From contig NZ_LT629750.1 in NCBI RefSeq assembly GCF_900105125.1, positions 62,001 through 126,000 of the forward strand: a stretch of 64,000 nucleotides of DNA. Reading direction: 5' to 3'. The notes beneath the pieces were generated by a model. The model did not search any database. It was not told where the DNA came from and saw nothing but the letters and a program-made list of their open reading frames with translations. How positions within the stretch are numbered: position 1 is the stretch's first letter; each line of letters opens with the position of its first letter. Shown piece after piece: positions 54,187 through 63,898 of this stretch. A program made the position numbers and the translations under genes. The DNA comes from Bradyrhizobium canariense. Its GTDB lineage: Bacteria; Pseudomonadota; Alphaproteobacteria; Rhizobiales; Xanthobacteraceae.

Positions 54187-55464
54187 TCACCACCCAAACC
54201 ATTCCGGCTTGCGCGGCAGTTCGACGGTCTTGACCTTCTCGAGCTTGATGATGCCCTTGGCCATGAGATCGTTGATATCGCCGTCGGTCGGACCGGAGAT
54301 TTTCGAGCGATAGAGATCGACCTTCATGGTCGGGCGATGATCCTTCTCGGTCCAGGTCGATGGATCGCAGACGCCTTCCATGCCGGCCGGCACCCAGTCG
54401 GCCTTCTGATAGAAGCCCTTGGCGACATTCTCGCCGGTCGGGCCGCCGTTCTTGGTTGCCCACTCGATCGCTTCCTTCATGTACAGCGCGGTACAGACGG
54501 CGGTGATGTAATGCACGGGCCGATAGACCTTGCCGGTCGGGTCGGACATCCCGGAGATTTCCATCACCGTTTTCATGCCGGGTGCATTGCCGCCCCAGCC
54601 GACCGCTGTGCGCAGCGGGAAGATCACGCCATCGGCGGCGTCGCCGGCGGCCTTGGCGGCGTTCTCGTCCATGCCCCAGACGTTGCTGAGGAACTGGACA
54701 TCGACGCCGGCGGTCTTGCAGGCCTTCATGACGGAGATATTGGAAGCGGCGGTGTTGCCGAGATAGGCGTAATTGGCGCCGGCGCTTTTCAGGCTGAGGC
54801 ACTGCGCGCTGTAATCGCCGGGCGCCAGCGCGAACACCAGTGGCGGCAGCACGTCGAAGCCGAGTTCGGTGGCGAGCGCTTCGCCGGCCGCTTTCGGCGC
54901 GTTCGGGTAGGGGTGGTTGGCGCCCATGTGCACGAATTTGGGCTTGCCCGGCTTGCCCTTGGCCTTCCAGTCTTCCGCCGCCCAGGTCAGTTCGGCGCGC
55001 AACGCGTCGGAGTAGCTCGGGCCGTAGAAGAAATTATACGGCGCGGGTTTTGCCTTCCCGCTGGTGCCTTCGGGGTCCGTGAGCGCCGCGGCGTAGGAGC
55101 CGGAAATATCGGGGATCTTGTCCTGCGCCAGGAAGCCGGTCAGCGCTTCGGTATCGGCTGTGCCCCAACCCATGATCGCCGCGACCTTGTCGCCGCCTGA
55201 CCATTTCTTGTAGAGCGCGATCGCGCGCGGCACCTGATAGCCATAGTCGTTGCTGTCGACGTTGAGCTGCTTGCCGCCGATGCCACCGTGCTTGTTGACC
55301 CAGGCAAAGGTGTCTGCGACGCCCTGTCCATAGGGCGTGCCGACGTCGGACGTACCGCCCGACAGGTCTTCCAGGTGCCCGATCGCGATCTGGGCTTGCG
55401 CCGTCGTCGTGCCGCCGATCAATAAAGCGAGTGAAACAGTGCTGAGCAGGGATTTGATGGTCAT
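54187..55464 (-). CDS. livK: ABC transporter periplasmic substrate-binding protein (LivK/type 1 family)
   Basis: A 425-residue protein with a Sec signal peptide (about residues 1-24, ending TTTAQA) and the two-lobed type 1 periplasmic-binding fold: IGHLEDLSGGTSDVGTPYGQG at the mature start, WGTADTEALTGFLAQDKIP, and YLGNTAASNISVMKACK. GGAGGA lies 7 bases before ATG 55464, so the much longer open frame to 55710 is rejected. The ligand is unlikely to be a simple branched-chain amino acid, given an acyl-CoA ligase in the same operon; a carboxylate or aromatic acid is plausible. Confidence 0.9.
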   Translation of the reverse strand: MTIKSLLSTVSLALLIGGTTTAQAQIAIGHLEDLSGGTSDVGTPYGQGVADTFAWVNKHGGIGGKQLNVDSNDYGYQVPRAIALYKKWSGGDKVAAIMGWGTADTEALTGFLAQDKIPDISGSYAAALTDPEGTSGKAKPAPYNFFYGPSYSDALRAELTWAAEDWKAKGKPGKPKFVHMGANHPYPNAPKAAGEALATELGFDVLPPLVFALAPGDYSAQCLSLKSAGANYAYLGNTAASNISVMKACKTAGVDVQFLSNVWGMDENAAKAAGDAADGVIFPLRTAVGWGGNAPGMKTVMEISGMSDPTGKVYRPVHYITAVCTALYMKEAIEWATKNGGPTGENVAKGFYQKADWVPAGMEGVCDPSTWTEKDHRPTMKVDLYRSKISGPTDGDINDLMAKGIIKLEKVKTVELPRKPEWFGW

Positions 55465-55520
55465 GTAAATTTCCTCCGGCTTTTTTGTTGACGCGTATTG
55501 TATCCAGTCCCGATCCAACC

Positions 55521-56594
55521 TCAATGTGAAAACGGGTAGAGCTTCCAGTAGGTCTTGATCTGCCGCCAGCGATGCGCGAGTCCATCCGGCTCGAACATCA
55601 GGAATGCGATGATGATCAGCCCGACCGCGATCTCGCGCAGGAAGGTGATGTTGTTGTTGAGCGACAGCGCCTTGTCGATCGCGCTGCCTTTCAGTCCCGC
55701 GCTGATCCACTCCATCGATTCCGGCAGCAGCACCACGAAGGCGGTACCCATCAGCGTGCCCATGATCGAACCGGTGCCGCCGATGATGACCATCGCCAGA
55801 AAAAGGATCGATCGCTCGATTCCAAAACCCTCGTTCGATACGACGAGCTGGTAATGCGCATAGAGTGCGCCGGCGATGCCGGCAAAGAAGGCGGCGAGCC
55901 CGAACGACAGCGTGCGGTATTTCGTCAGGTTGATGCCCATGATTTCCGCGGAAAGATAATGATCGCGGATCGCAACCAGCGCGCGGCCGTCGCGCGTGCG
56001 CATCAGATTGGTGACGAGGAGATAGCTGACCAGCAGATAAGCCAGCACCACATAGAAATATTGCCGGTCGCCGCGGAACGCGTAGCCGAAGATCGAGAAC
56101 GGATTGGCGCTGGCCGGCACCGAGCCGCCGGAAAACCAGTCGGCGCGCGAGAAGAAATCGAGCAGGATGTATTGCGCGGCGAGCGTCGCGATGACGAGAT
56201 AAAGTCCCTTGAGCCGGGCCGCCGGTACGCCGAAGATGAGCCCGACCAGCGCGGTCACGACGCCCGCCAGCGGAATCGCGAAGAAGACCGGGATCGGCGC
56301 GTTGTTCGAGATGTAGGCCGAGGTGAAGGCGCCGAGCAGAAAGAACGCGGCGTGGCCAATTGAAATCTGCCCGGTGAAGCCGACCAGGATGTTCAGGCCG
56401 AGCGCCGCGATCGCGAAGATGCCGATCTGGATTGAAATGCTCAGCCAGTAATTGGCGAGCACCAGCGGTGCGAAGCAGACAAGGATGACGCCGAGAATTG
56501 CGGCGTTGCGGCTGATCCTCGTGGGAAAGATCGTGGTGTCGGCCGCATAGCTGGTGCGGTAGTCGCCGGAGGGAATGAGAGAGGGGCCAGCCAT
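55521..56594 (-). CDS. livM: branched-chain-type ABC transporter permease LivM
   Basis: A 357-residue membrane protein with about 9-10 helices. Family core: ALGLNILVGFTGQISIGHAAFFLLGAFTSAY (about 80-110), the EAA-like cytoplasmic region ALVAIRDHYLSAEIMGINLTKYRTLSF, and GGTGSIMGTLMGTAFVVLLPE. The start at 56594 lies 3 bases after the livH stop; the frame continues upstream into livH without a site. Forms the channel with LivH. Confidence 0.92.
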   Translation of the reverse strand: MAGPSLIPSGDYRTSYAADTTIFPTRISRNAAILGVILVCFAPLVLANYWLSISIQIGIFAIAALGLNILVGFTGQISIGHAAFFLLGAFTSAYISNNAPIPVFFAIPLAGVVTALVGLIFGVPAARLKGLYLVIATLAAQYILLDFFSRADWFSGGSVPASANPFSIFGYAFRGDRQYFYVVLAYLLVSYLLVTNLMRTRDGRALVAIRDHYLSAEIMGINLTKYRTLSFGLAAFFAGIAGALYAHYQLVVSNEGFGIERSILFLAMVIIGGTGSIMGTLMGTAFVVLLPESMEWISAGLKGSAIDKALSLNNNITFLREIAVGLIIIAFLMFEPDGLAHRWRQIKTYWKLYPFSH

Positions 56595-56596
56595 GA

Positions 56597-57490
56597 TTAC
56601 ACCCGCTCGATGTCTTTGGTGCCGAACAGGCCGTACGGCTTGATCATCAGGACGATGATCAGCACGTAGAACGGCGCAATCTCGTACAGATTGCCCCAAT
56701 GCAGATATTCGCTGTCGATATATTGCGCGATGTTTTCAAGTAGCCCGATAATGATGCCGCCGAGCACTGCGCCGCCGATCGAGTCCAACCCGCCTAGGAT
56801 TGCCGCCGGAAACACCTTGATGCCGTAATCCGACAGGCCTGACGACACGCCGTTGACGACGGCGACCACGACGCCCGCCACTGCCGAGACGGTGGCCGAG
56901 ATCGCCCACGCCATCGCAAATACATTCTTGACGGAAATGCCGAGCGATTGCGCGACCTGCTGGTCGAAGGCGGTGGCGCGCATGGCGAGGCCGTATTTCG
57001 AGGCGCGGAAGAACCAGGCCATGCCCGCCATCATCGCCACCGACACCACAAGGCTCATGACATAGACGGTCTGGATTTGCAGACCCAGGAAGTTCAGGGA
57101 TTGGCTGGTGAACACGCGCGGGAATGGCTGCGGGTTGACGCCGAAGATCCATTTCAGCGCAGCCTGAAACACCGTCGACAGCCCGATCGTGACCATGATG
57201 ACCGAGATGATCGGCTCGCCGATCATCGGCCGCAGGATCACGATCTGGATCGCGATGCCGAAGATGAACATGAAGGCCAGCGTCAGCGGCATGCCGAGCC
57301 AGAACGGCACCTGGTATTTGGTCAGCAGCGCCCAGCACACCCAGGCGCCGATCAACAGCAATTCGCCCTGCGCGAAATTCACCACCTGCGTCGCCTTGTA
57401 GATCAGCACGAACGACATCGCGACCACGCCATAGAGCGTGCCGACCACGAGGCCGTTGACCAGAAGCTGGATCAGGAACTGCAGGTTCAT
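56597..57490 (-). CDS. livH: branched-chain-type ABC transporter permease LivH
   Basis: A 297-residue membrane protein with about 8 helices: LLVNGLVVGTLYGVVAMSFVLIYKATQVVNFAQGELLLIGAW at the N-terminus, AFDQQVAQSLGISVKNVFAMAW (EAA-like loop) near 185, and ILGGLDSIGGAVLGGIIIGL near 235, all characteristic of LivH. It partners LivM, immediately downstream, and is separated from the acyl-CoA ligase gene by a 23-base perfect inverted repeat element. Confidence 0.93.
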   Translation of the reverse strand: MNLQFLIQLLVNGLVVGTLYGVVAMSFVLIYKATQVVNFAQGELLLIGAWVCWALLTKYQVPFWLGMPLTLAFMFIFGIAIQIVILRPMIGEPIISVIMVTIGLSTVFQAALKWIFGVNPQPFPRVFTSQSLNFLGLQIQTVYVMSLVVSVAMMAGMAWFFRASKYGLAMRATAFDQQVAQSLGISVKNVFAMAWAISATVSAVAGVVVAVVNGVSSGLSDYGIKVFPAAILGGLDSIGGAVLGGIIIGLLENIAQYIDSEYLHWGNLYEIAPFYVLIIVLMIKPYGLFGTKDIERV

Positions 57491-57523
57491 GCGGCTTGCC
57501 AGATGCAGGTTGCGCGGTTGTTT

Positions 57524-57669
57524 CCCTCTCCCCTTGTGGGAGAGGGTGGCTTCGCGAAGCGAAGACGGGTGAGGGGTTGGCTACGCATCGGGATTGCGGG
57601 GAGGATACCCCTCACCCAACCGAGTTCGATTCGACTGACTGCGATGCCCTCTCCCACAAGGGGAGAGGG
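57524..57669. repeat. perfect-ended palindromic intergenic repeat between the ligase gene and livH
   Basis: Arms at 57524-57546 and 57647-57669 are exact inverted copies of 23 bases (start CCCTCTCCC, end GGAGAGGG); a second, imperfect pair built on GGGTGAGGGG/CCCCTCACCC lies just inside. The 146-base unit is a typical mobile-looking palindromic element of this bacterial group. Lying within an operon, it would fold in the mRNA. Confidence 0.75.
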
Positions 57670-57725
57670 CGCAGTCATTGGCACCGTGATATGTCCTACC
57701 AATTTATTGAAATCGCCTGTTTCTC

Positions 57726-59657
57726 TCACTCCGCGGCCTCCGTCGCCTGCACGTCGCGCGCCAGATCGACCACCGCCAGCGTGGTGCGGATGCGTTGGGT
57801 GGTGCCGTCCTGGAAGCGGATCATGGTGTCGATGGGAATGTCGCGCTTGCCGCCATAGATCGCGTCGATGATATCTGCGTATTTCTCGTTGATGACGCTG
57901 CGCCGGACCTTGCGTGTCCGGGTCAGCTCGCCATCGTCGGCGTCGAGCTCCTTGTAGAGCAGCAGGAAGCGCGAAATGCGCTGCGCCGGCGGCAGCGTGG
58001 CGTTGACGGTTTCGACCTCCTTGCGCAGCAAGGCATAAACTTCGGGCCGTGAGGCGAGGTCGGTATACGTCGTAAAAGATATCCGGCTCTTCTCGGCCCA
58101 TTTCGAGATGATGGAGTAACGGATGCAGATCATGGCGGCGAGCGCGTCGCGGCCGGCGCCGAGCACCACGGTCTCGGCGACATAGGGCGAGAATTTCAGC
58201 TTGTTCTCGATGTATTGCGGCGAGAAGCGCTCGCCGCGCGCGGTTTCTGCGAGATCCTTGATGCGGTCGATCACCACGAGCTGCTGGTTGTCGTTGAAAT
58301 AGCCGGCATCGCCGGACTGCATCCAGCCATCCCTCATATCGGCGGCCGATGCTTCCGGGCTCTTGTAGTAGCCGAGGAACATATTGGGGTGGCGCACCAC
58401 GATCTCGCCGACGCCATGGATATCCGGATTGTCGATCCGGATTTCGATGCTGTCGGCCATCGCCACGCCTGTCGTGTCGGGATCGACACGGTCCGTGGGA
58501 TGCAGGGTGTAAGCGCCGAGCAATTCGGTCTGGCCGTACAGCGTGCGCAGCGGCACGCCCATCGCCTGGAAGAATTTGAACGTATCAGGTCCGAGCGCGG
58601 CGCCGCCAGTTGCCGCCGAGCGCAGCCGCGTAAAGCCGAGACGGTCGCGCAAGGCGCGAAACAGCAGGGTGTCCGCGATCACCGAATGCCTGCCTTTCGC
58701 CAGCGCCGACAATCCCGCCTTCATGCCGAGCTCGTAAAGGCCTTGCTTGAGCGGGGAGGAGTCCATCACGCCTGCACGCACGTCGGCGGCAATGGATTCC
58801 CAGACCCGCGGCGCGAACAGCACGAAGGTCGGCGCGATCTCGCGAAAATCGTTCATCATGGTATCGGGCTCTTCGACGAAGTTGATCTTCATCCGGCAGA
58901 GCAGCCCTTTGCCGAGCGCGTAGACCTGTTCCATGATCCAGGGCAGCGGCAGCACCGAGACGTATTCGTCGTCAGGTCCTTTCGGGTCGAAGGCGAGATA
59001 TGTGGCGCAATGCCGCAGCACCCGGCCTGCGGCCAGCATTGCCAGTTTCGGGTTGGCGGTCGTGCCCGAGGTGGTGCAGAGGATCGCGACGTCGTCGCCT
59101 TTCGTGTCATCCACCAGTCTGTCGTAGAGACCGGGCTCGCGCGCGGCGCGATCGCGTCCCATCTTGGCGAGCGTGTCGGCTGCGATCAGGCGGGGGTCGT
59201 CATATTTTCGCATGCCGCGGGGATCGGAATAGACGATGTGCTTGAGATGCGGCACACGCTCGGCCAGCGTCAGCAGCTTGTCGACCTGCTCCTCGTCCTC
59301 GGCAAACACCAGCCTGGCCTCGCCATAGCTCAGGAGATAGGCGGCTTCCTCATCGAGCACGTCGCGATAGAGGCCGAGACTCATGGCGCCGATGGCGTGG
59401 CTGGCGATTTCAGCCGAGACCCAGTCCGGCCGGTTGTCGCCGATGATGCCGATGACATCGCCGCGGCCAAGGCCAAGCTCGACCATGCCGAGTGCGAAGT
59501 CGCGCACCCGCGCCTGATAGTCGGTCCAGGTGAAGACGCGCCACAGCCCGAGATCCTTTTCGCGCAGCGCGATCTCGTCGCCGTGCTCGCGCGCGTTGAG
59601 GCGCAGCAGCTTGGGATAGGTATCAGCCTGCGCGATGCGACCAGCGTAATCCATCAT
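57726..59657 (-). CDS. AMP-forming long-chain acyl-CoA synthetase-like protein
   Basis: A 643-residue adenylate-forming ligase that makes acyl-CoA from a carboxylic acid, ATP and CoA. AMP loop ILCTTSGTTANPKLAML near residue 195, the LYGQTELLG motif near 365, GYYKSPEASAADMRDGWMQSGDAGYF near 430 and the hinge VVIDRIKDLAETARGERFSP. It sits between livG and livH in one operon, overlapping livG by 4 bases, so it most likely traps the transported acid as its CoA ester. A second ATG directly follows the first (59654). Confidence 0.9.
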   Translation of the reverse strand: MMDYAGRIAQADTYPKLLRLNAREHGDEIALREKDLGLWRVFTWTDYQARVRDFALGMVELGLGRGDVIGIIGDNRPDWVSAEIASHAIGAMSLGLYRDVLDEEAAYLLSYGEARLVFAEDEEQVDKLLTLAERVPHLKHIVYSDPRGMRKYDDPRLIAADTLAKMGRDRAAREPGLYDRLVDDTKGDDVAILCTTSGTTANPKLAMLAAGRVLRHCATYLAFDPKGPDDEYVSVLPLPWIMEQVYALGKGLLCRMKINFVEEPDTMMNDFREIAPTFVLFAPRVWESIAADVRAGVMDSSPLKQGLYELGMKAGLSALAKGRHSVIADTLLFRALRDRLGFTRLRSAATGGAALGPDTFKFFQAMGVPLRTLYGQTELLGAYTLHPTDRVDPDTTGVAMADSIEIRIDNPDIHGVGEIVVRHPNMFLGYYKSPEASAADMRDGWMQSGDAGYFNDNQQLVVIDRIKDLAETARGERFSPQYIENKLKFSPYVAETVVLGAGRDALAAMICIRYSIISKWAEKSRISFTTYTDLASRPEVYALLRKEVETVNATLPPAQRISRFLLLYKELDADDGELTRTRKVRRSVINEKYADIIDAIYGGKRDIPIDTMIRFQDGTTQRIRTTLAVVDLARDVQATEAAE

Positions 59658-60475
59658 GCGGCGCTCTCCGCAGGCGCCGGTGTATGATCGGGATCGACCA
59701 GAACCTCGTCCTCTTCGCCGAGATAAGCGCGCTTCACATGGGGATCGGCCAGCACCGATGTCGGGTCGCCTTCGGCGATCTTGCGGCCGAAATCCAGCAC
59801 CATGATCCGGTGGGAAATATCCATCACCACGCCCATGTCGTGCTCGATCATGACGACGGTCATGCCGTACTCTTCGTTGAGGTCGACGATGTAGCGCGCC
59901 ATGTCCTCCTTTTCCTCGAAATTCATGCCGGCCATCGGCTCGTCGAGCAGGATCAGTTGCGGCTCAAGCGCCATCGCGCGCGCCAGTTCTACGCGCTTGC
60001 GCAAGCCATAAGGCAGCGTTCCGGCGGTCGCCTTGCGCACTGACTGCAGGTCGAGGAAATCGATGATCTCTTCGACCTTGCGGCGGTGCTGGAGCTCCTC
60101 GCGCCGCGCGCCGGTCAGCCAGTACAGCGATCCCGTGATGAAATTGTTCTTCAGCAGATGGTGACGCCCGACCATGATGTTGTCGAGCACGCTCATGTGA
60201 TGAAACAGCGCGAGGTTCTGGAAGGTGCGGCCGATGCCGAGCCGGGGCCGTGCGTTGGGATTGAGCGCGGTGATGTCCTGGCCGCGATAGAACAGCTGGC
60301 CTTCGGTCGGACGGTAGCGTCCCGAGATACAGTTGACGATCGAGGTCTTGCCGGCGCCGTTGGGCCCGATGATCGAGAACAGTTCGCCCTCGTTGACGCC
60401 AAAGCTGACGTCGGTGAGCGCGTGCACGCCACCAAAACGCAACGATACCCCACGCACTTCCAAAGCGTGTTCCAC
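59654..60475 (-). CDS. livG: branched-chain-type ABC transporter ATP-binding protein LivG
   Basis: A 273-residue ABC ATPase. Walker A GPNGAGKTS near residue 40, the LivG-style signature LPYGLRKRVELARAM near 155 (in place of LSGGQ), Walker B LILLDEPMAGMNFEE near 175 and the switch His in VVMIEHDMGVV. An insertion of about 25 residues before the signature (LLKNNFITGSLYWLTGARREE) is the LivG hallmark. First gene of the minus-strand transporter operon, divergent from gmd. Confidence 0.93.
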   Translation of the reverse strand: MEHALEVRGVSLRFGGVHALTDVSFGVNEGELFSIIGPNGAGKTSIVNCISGRYRPTEGQLFYRGQDITALNPNARPRLGIGRTFQNLALFHHMSVLDNIMVGRHHLLKNNFITGSLYWLTGARREELQHRRKVEEIIDFLDLQSVRKATAGTLPYGLRKRVELARAMALEPQLILLDEPMAGMNFEEKEDMARYIVDLNEEYGMTVVMIEHDMGVVMDISHRIMVLDFGRKIAEGDPTSVLADPHVKRAYLGEEDEVLVDPDHTPAPAESAA

Positions 60476-60528
60476 GCATTCCCTCCGTCCGGGCGCTTTG
60501 CGCGCTCTTGTTCGATAATCGCCGGATC

Positions 60529-60579
60529 AACCCGGTCCATGACGGGTTAACCTAGTTCAACCACGCTAGCACGTTAACC
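60529..60579. promoter_or_regulatory. inverted and direct repeats in the livG/gmd divergent region
   Basis: AACCCG-N8-CGGGTT (60529-60548) overlaps GGTTAACC (60545-60552), and GTTAACC recurs at 60573-60579. The symmetric elements lie about 55 bases from the livG start and 180 from gmd, as an operator would. The 282-base gap holds no gene that I can support. Confidence 0.3.
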
Positions 60580-60757
60580 GTCGTACTTGTCGCAGGTATC
60601 GAAAGACCTGATTGGAATCGACTTTGGTATTAGAATTCGCCATGCTCGAATGCTATGGCCTGCGTTGCGGGCGGTCCAGCGGGCCGGGCGCGATTATTTT
60701 ATTGCCCCCGAGGCGGCTATTTTCAGGATGGTCCCCGGCGCGTTAGTTGGAGAAGAT

Positions 60758-61843
60758 ATGGCGGTTCAGGATTCAAAACGGCGTGTCGCGCTGATTACCG
60801 GCGTGACCGGGCAGGATGGTGCTTATCTCTCCGAATACCTGCTAGGCCTCGGCTACACGGTGCACGGCATCAAGCGGCGGTCGTCCTCTTTCAATACCGC
60901 GCGAGTTGATCATCTCTACGAGGATCGCCATGCCGGCAATGTGCCGTTCCTGCTGCACTATGGCGACATGACGGATTCGACCAATCTGATCCGGCTGATG
61001 CAGCAGATCCGCCCCACTGAGATCTATAACCTCGCCGCCCAAAGCCATGTCGGCGTGAGCTTTGAGAGCCCTGAATATACCGCGAATGCCGATGCTATCG
61101 GCGTGCTCCGGCTATTGGAAGCGATCCGCATCCTCGGCATGGAAAAAGAGACGCGCTTCTACCAGGCGTCGACGTCCGAACTCTACGGCCTGGTTCAGGA
61201 GATTCCGCAAAAGGAAACCACGCCGTTCTATCCGCGGTCGCCCTATGGCGTCGCCAAGCTCTACGGCTACTGGATCACGGTGAACTACCGCGAAGCCTAC
61301 GGCATCTACGCCTCGAACGGCATCCTGTTCAATCACGAAAGCCCGATCCGCGGCGAAACCTTCGTGACGCGCAAGATCACGCGCAGCGTTGCCCGCATCG
61401 AGACCGGCCTTGAAGACACGCTGTATCTCGGAAATCTCGAGGCCAAGCGCGATTGGGGCCATGCCAAGGATTACGTCGAGGGCATGTACAGGATATTGCA
61501 GGCTGATGCGCCGGACGATTTCGTGCTGGCAACCGGCGAGACCCGCTCGGTGCGCGAATTCGTCGAACTGGCGTTTGCCGAGGTCGGCCGCACCATCGCG
61601 TGGCAGGGCAAGGGTGTCGAGGAGACCGGCATCGACAAGAAATCCGGCAAGACCGTCGTTCGCATCGATCCAACCTATTTCCGCCCCACCGAAGTCGATT
61701 TGTTGATCGGCGACGCTTCCAAGGCGCGCGACAAGCTCGGCTGGAAGCCGAAGACAACCTTCACCCAGCTCGTCAAGGAGATGATGGCGGGCGATCTCGC
61801 GATCGCCAGGCGGGAGGCTGCCAATGGCAAGCACTCCGTTTGA
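60758..61843 (+). CDS. gmd: GDP-mannose 4,6-dehydratase
   Basis: Gmd converts GDP-D-mannose to GDP-4-keto-6-deoxy-D-mannose. The 361-residue extended SDR has [17 protein letters not shown], the [19 protein letters not shown] segment diagnostic of Gmd, QASTSELYG, and Tyr-x3-Lys in [30 protein letters not shown] is the substrate-binding loop. GGAGAAG lies 5 bases before ATG 60758; the frame extends upstream without a site. It overlaps the fucose synthase gene by 20 bases. The product can also feed the perosamine-synthase-like enzyme at 10966. Confidence 0.96.
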   Translation: MAVQDSKRRVALITGVTGQDGAYLSEYLLGLGYTVHGIKRRSSSFNTARVDHLYEDRHAGNVPFLLHYGDMTDSTNLIRLMQQIRPTEIYNLAAQSHVGVSFESPEYTANADAIGVLRLLEAIRILGMEKETRFYQASTSELYGLVQEIPQKETTPFYPRSPYGVAKLYGYWITVNYREAYGIYASNGILFNHESPIRGETFVTRKITRSVARIETGLEDTLYLGNLEAKRDWGHAKDYVEGMYRILQADAPDDFVLATGETRSVREFVELAFAEVGRTIAWQGKGVEETGIDKKSGKTVVRIDPTYFRPTEVDLLIGDASKARDKLGWKPKTTFTQLVKEMMAGDLAIARREAANGKHSV

Positions 61844-62768
61844 GCTGACCGGCAAGACGGTCTTTGTTGCCGGCCACAAAGGGATGGTCGGGGCCGCGCT
61901 GGTGCGCCGGCTCGCGCGGGAGAATGTCGAACTGCTGACGGTCGGGCGCAACGAAGTCGATCTGCGCGACCAGGCCGCCGTGTTCGGCTGGTTTGCCAAA
62001 AAGCGCCCGCAGGCGGTGTTTCTGGCCGCGGCCAAGGTCGGCGGCATCGTCGCCAACAACACGCTGCGCGGCGAATTTCTCTACGACAACCTCGTCATCG
62101 CGGCCAATGTGATCCAGGCCGCCCACACCAACGCGACCCAGAAACTGATGTTTCTCGGCTCGTCCTGCATCTATCCAAGGCTCGCGCCGCAGCCGCTGCG
62201 CGAAGATTCGATGCTGACCGGGCCGCTGGAGCCGACCAACGAACCCTACGCGATCGCCAAGATCGCCGGGATCAAGATGGTCGAGGCCTATCGCAGCCAG
62301 TATGGCTCCGACTTCATCAATGTGATGCCGACCAATCTGTACGGGCCCGGCGACAATTATCATCCCGAATACAGCCATGTCGTCGCCGCGCTGATCCGCA
62401 GGTTTCACGAGGCGAAGGTTTCCGGCGCTTCCAACGTCGTGGTTTGGGGCACCGGCACGCCGCGGCGGGAATTCCTGTATGTCGACGATCTTGCGGATGC
62501 CTGCATTCATCTGATGAAGAGCTATTCCAGCGACGAGCTGGTCAATATCGGCACCGGCGAAGACATCACCATCGCCGAATTCGCCCGCGTCGTCGCCGCA
62601 GCCGTTGGCTATACCGGCGGGATCAGCTTCAATCCCTCGCGGCCCGACGGCACGCCGCGCAAATTGCTCGATGTCAGCCGTCTCGCCAAACTCGGCTGGC
62701 GTGCAAGCACCTCCCTCAAGGATGGGATCGGGCTCGCCTATCAGGCGTATTTGCGCGACTCGAAATGA
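61824..62768 (+). CDS. fcl: GDP-L-fucose synthase
   Basis: Bifunctional epimerase/reductase that turns GDP-4-keto-6-deoxymannose into GDP-L-fucose with NADPH. The 314-residue protein has [34 protein letters not shown] (Ser/Cys active-site region), Tyr-x3-Lys in [13 protein letters not shown] and [18 protein letters not shown], all standard for Fcl/WcaG. It starts inside the gmd gene and is clearly co-translated with it. Confidence 0.96.
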   Translation: MASTPFELTGKTVFVAGHKGMVGAALVRRLARENVELLTVGRNEVDLRDQAAVFGWFAKKRPQAVFLAAAKVGGIVANNTLRGEFLYDNLVIAANVIQAAHTNATQKLMFLGSSCIYPRLAPQPLREDSMLTGPLEPTNEPYAIAKIAGIKMVEAYRSQYGSDFINVMPTNLYGPGDNYHPEYSHVVAALIRRFHEAKVSGASNVVVWGTGTPRREFLYVDDLADACIHLMKSYSSDELVNIGTGEDITIAEFARVVAAAVGYTGGISFNPSRPDGTPRKLLDVSRLAKLGWRASTSLKDGIGLAYQAYLRDSK

Positions 62769-62993
62769 TCGCCGGGTTTTCCCGGTCGGGTCGCTAACCG
62801 AAGACCAGCCGAATCAAACATAGTTGAAGCCGGATTCGGACGCGTGTTTCCGGGTTGTCCGCCAGCATCGCGTCGGCGGCAAGCAATACACAACTCTACA
62901 CCCGCGCCGCCGAGGCCGCCTATCGGACGATGTGGAAGGAATATTGCATCTCACGCGGCGAACGCGCCCGGGCCGCGCCATAGCGCGCGTTGA
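62769..62993. other. gap between convergent fcl and the HemD-family gene
   Basis: 225 bases without a supportable gene. A short hairpin CCGGG-TTTT-CCCGG (62772-62785) lies right after the fcl stop and may mark the transcript end; no T-run follows. Confidence 0.35.
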
Positions 62994-63839
62994 TCAGCGG
63001 TGGGCGGCGGAACGCGGCGCGGTCTTGCCCAGCTCTGCTGCCATTGCCGAGATCAGCGGCTTCATGAAATAGGCTTCGTTGGCCGGCGAGATGTCGGTGC
63101 GCAGGCCGTGCGCTTTGAGTTCCTCCGACACCACCGGGCCGACGGAAGCGATCGGCGTGCGCTCAAGCCCCTCGCGCAACCGCGCTTCGCAATCGTGGGC
63201 CTGGGCCACTTCGAACAGGCGGCGCGCCTGACCGGAACTGGTCAGCGCAATCGCATCAATACGGCCATTGGCCATTTCGTCGATGGCGGTGATGATGTTG
63301 GTTTCGGCCGCCTGCGCGTCATAGACATAGGGCAATACGGTATCTACTTCGGCGCCTTGCGCCGTGATGGCGCCGATCAGTCGGCCGTGATCCTTGTCCG
63401 GGTAGAGCTGCAGGCCCAGACGATGCCCTGTGAGATCGACGCGTGACAGCATCTCGGCAATGCCTTCCGAGGTTGGCTTTTCCGTCGTGACCTGCGGCTC
63501 GAGGCCGATCTCGCGCAGTGCACGGCCGGGCTTCGGCCCGCGGGCGAATTTTCGCGCCTTGCCGAGCGCGGCAATGAAGTCGCCGTCGACGTTGATCCGC
63601 CGCGCCACCTTCATCAGCCGCCGCAGGCCTTCGCCGGTCATCAGCACCAGATCGTCGAAAGGCGCGTCAATGAAACGCCTGATCCATGCCTCGATCGGGG
63701 CGGAATCGGGCGAATCGTGGATGGTGAACATCGGACATTGCACCACATCGGCGCCTTGCTCGGCGAGTAGGCGGGAAAACTGCGCTTCCTCGCGCGTTTC
63801 CATGATGAGAATGCGATAGCCGTTCAGTCTGTCCGCCAT
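62994..63839 (-). CDS. hemD: uroporphyrinogen-III synthase family protein
   Basis: A 281-residue protein with the two-domain HemD plan: ILIMETREEAQFSRLLAEQGADVV (first domain), LVLMTGEGLRRLM, ALGKARKFARGPKPGRALREIG, then IDAIALTSSGQARRLFEVA and PIASVGPVVSEELKAHGL (the TS(S/P)-x-V-x2-F-like and IGP-type motifs). The family closes hydroxymethylbilane to uroporphyrinogen III, though divergent members act elsewhere or as regulators, and no other haem gene is in view. Sequence conservation in HemD is low, so function is likely rather than sure. Confidence 0.75.
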   Translation of the reverse strand: MADRLNGYRILIMETREEAQFSRLLAEQGADVVQCPMFTIHDSPDSAPIEAWIRRFIDAPFDDLVLMTGEGLRRLMKVARRINVDGDFIAALGKARKFARGPKPGRALREIGLEPQVTTEKPTSEGIAEMLSRVDLTGHRLGLQLYPDKDHGRLIGAITAQGAEVDTVLPYVYDAQAAETNIITAIDEMANGRIDAIALTSSGQARRLFEVAQAHDCEARLREGLERTPIASVGPVVSEELKAHGLRTDISPANEAYFMKPLISAMAAELGKTAPRSAAHR

Positions 63840-63898
63840 GATGTTGCTCCAGAGGCTGCTTCAGCTCTGCTGGAGCAGACTCACCTTACCTTTTGTTT

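Noticed and set aside
52835..54313. A 492-residue plus-strand open frame
   Set aside because: Antisense to the DUF1488 gene and livF, whose motifs are intact; it even runs through the palindromic repeat. Shadow of high GC.
58215..59687. A 490-residue plus-strand open frame
   Set aside because: Exactly antisense to the acyl-CoA ligase; His/Arg-rich, no recognisable motif.
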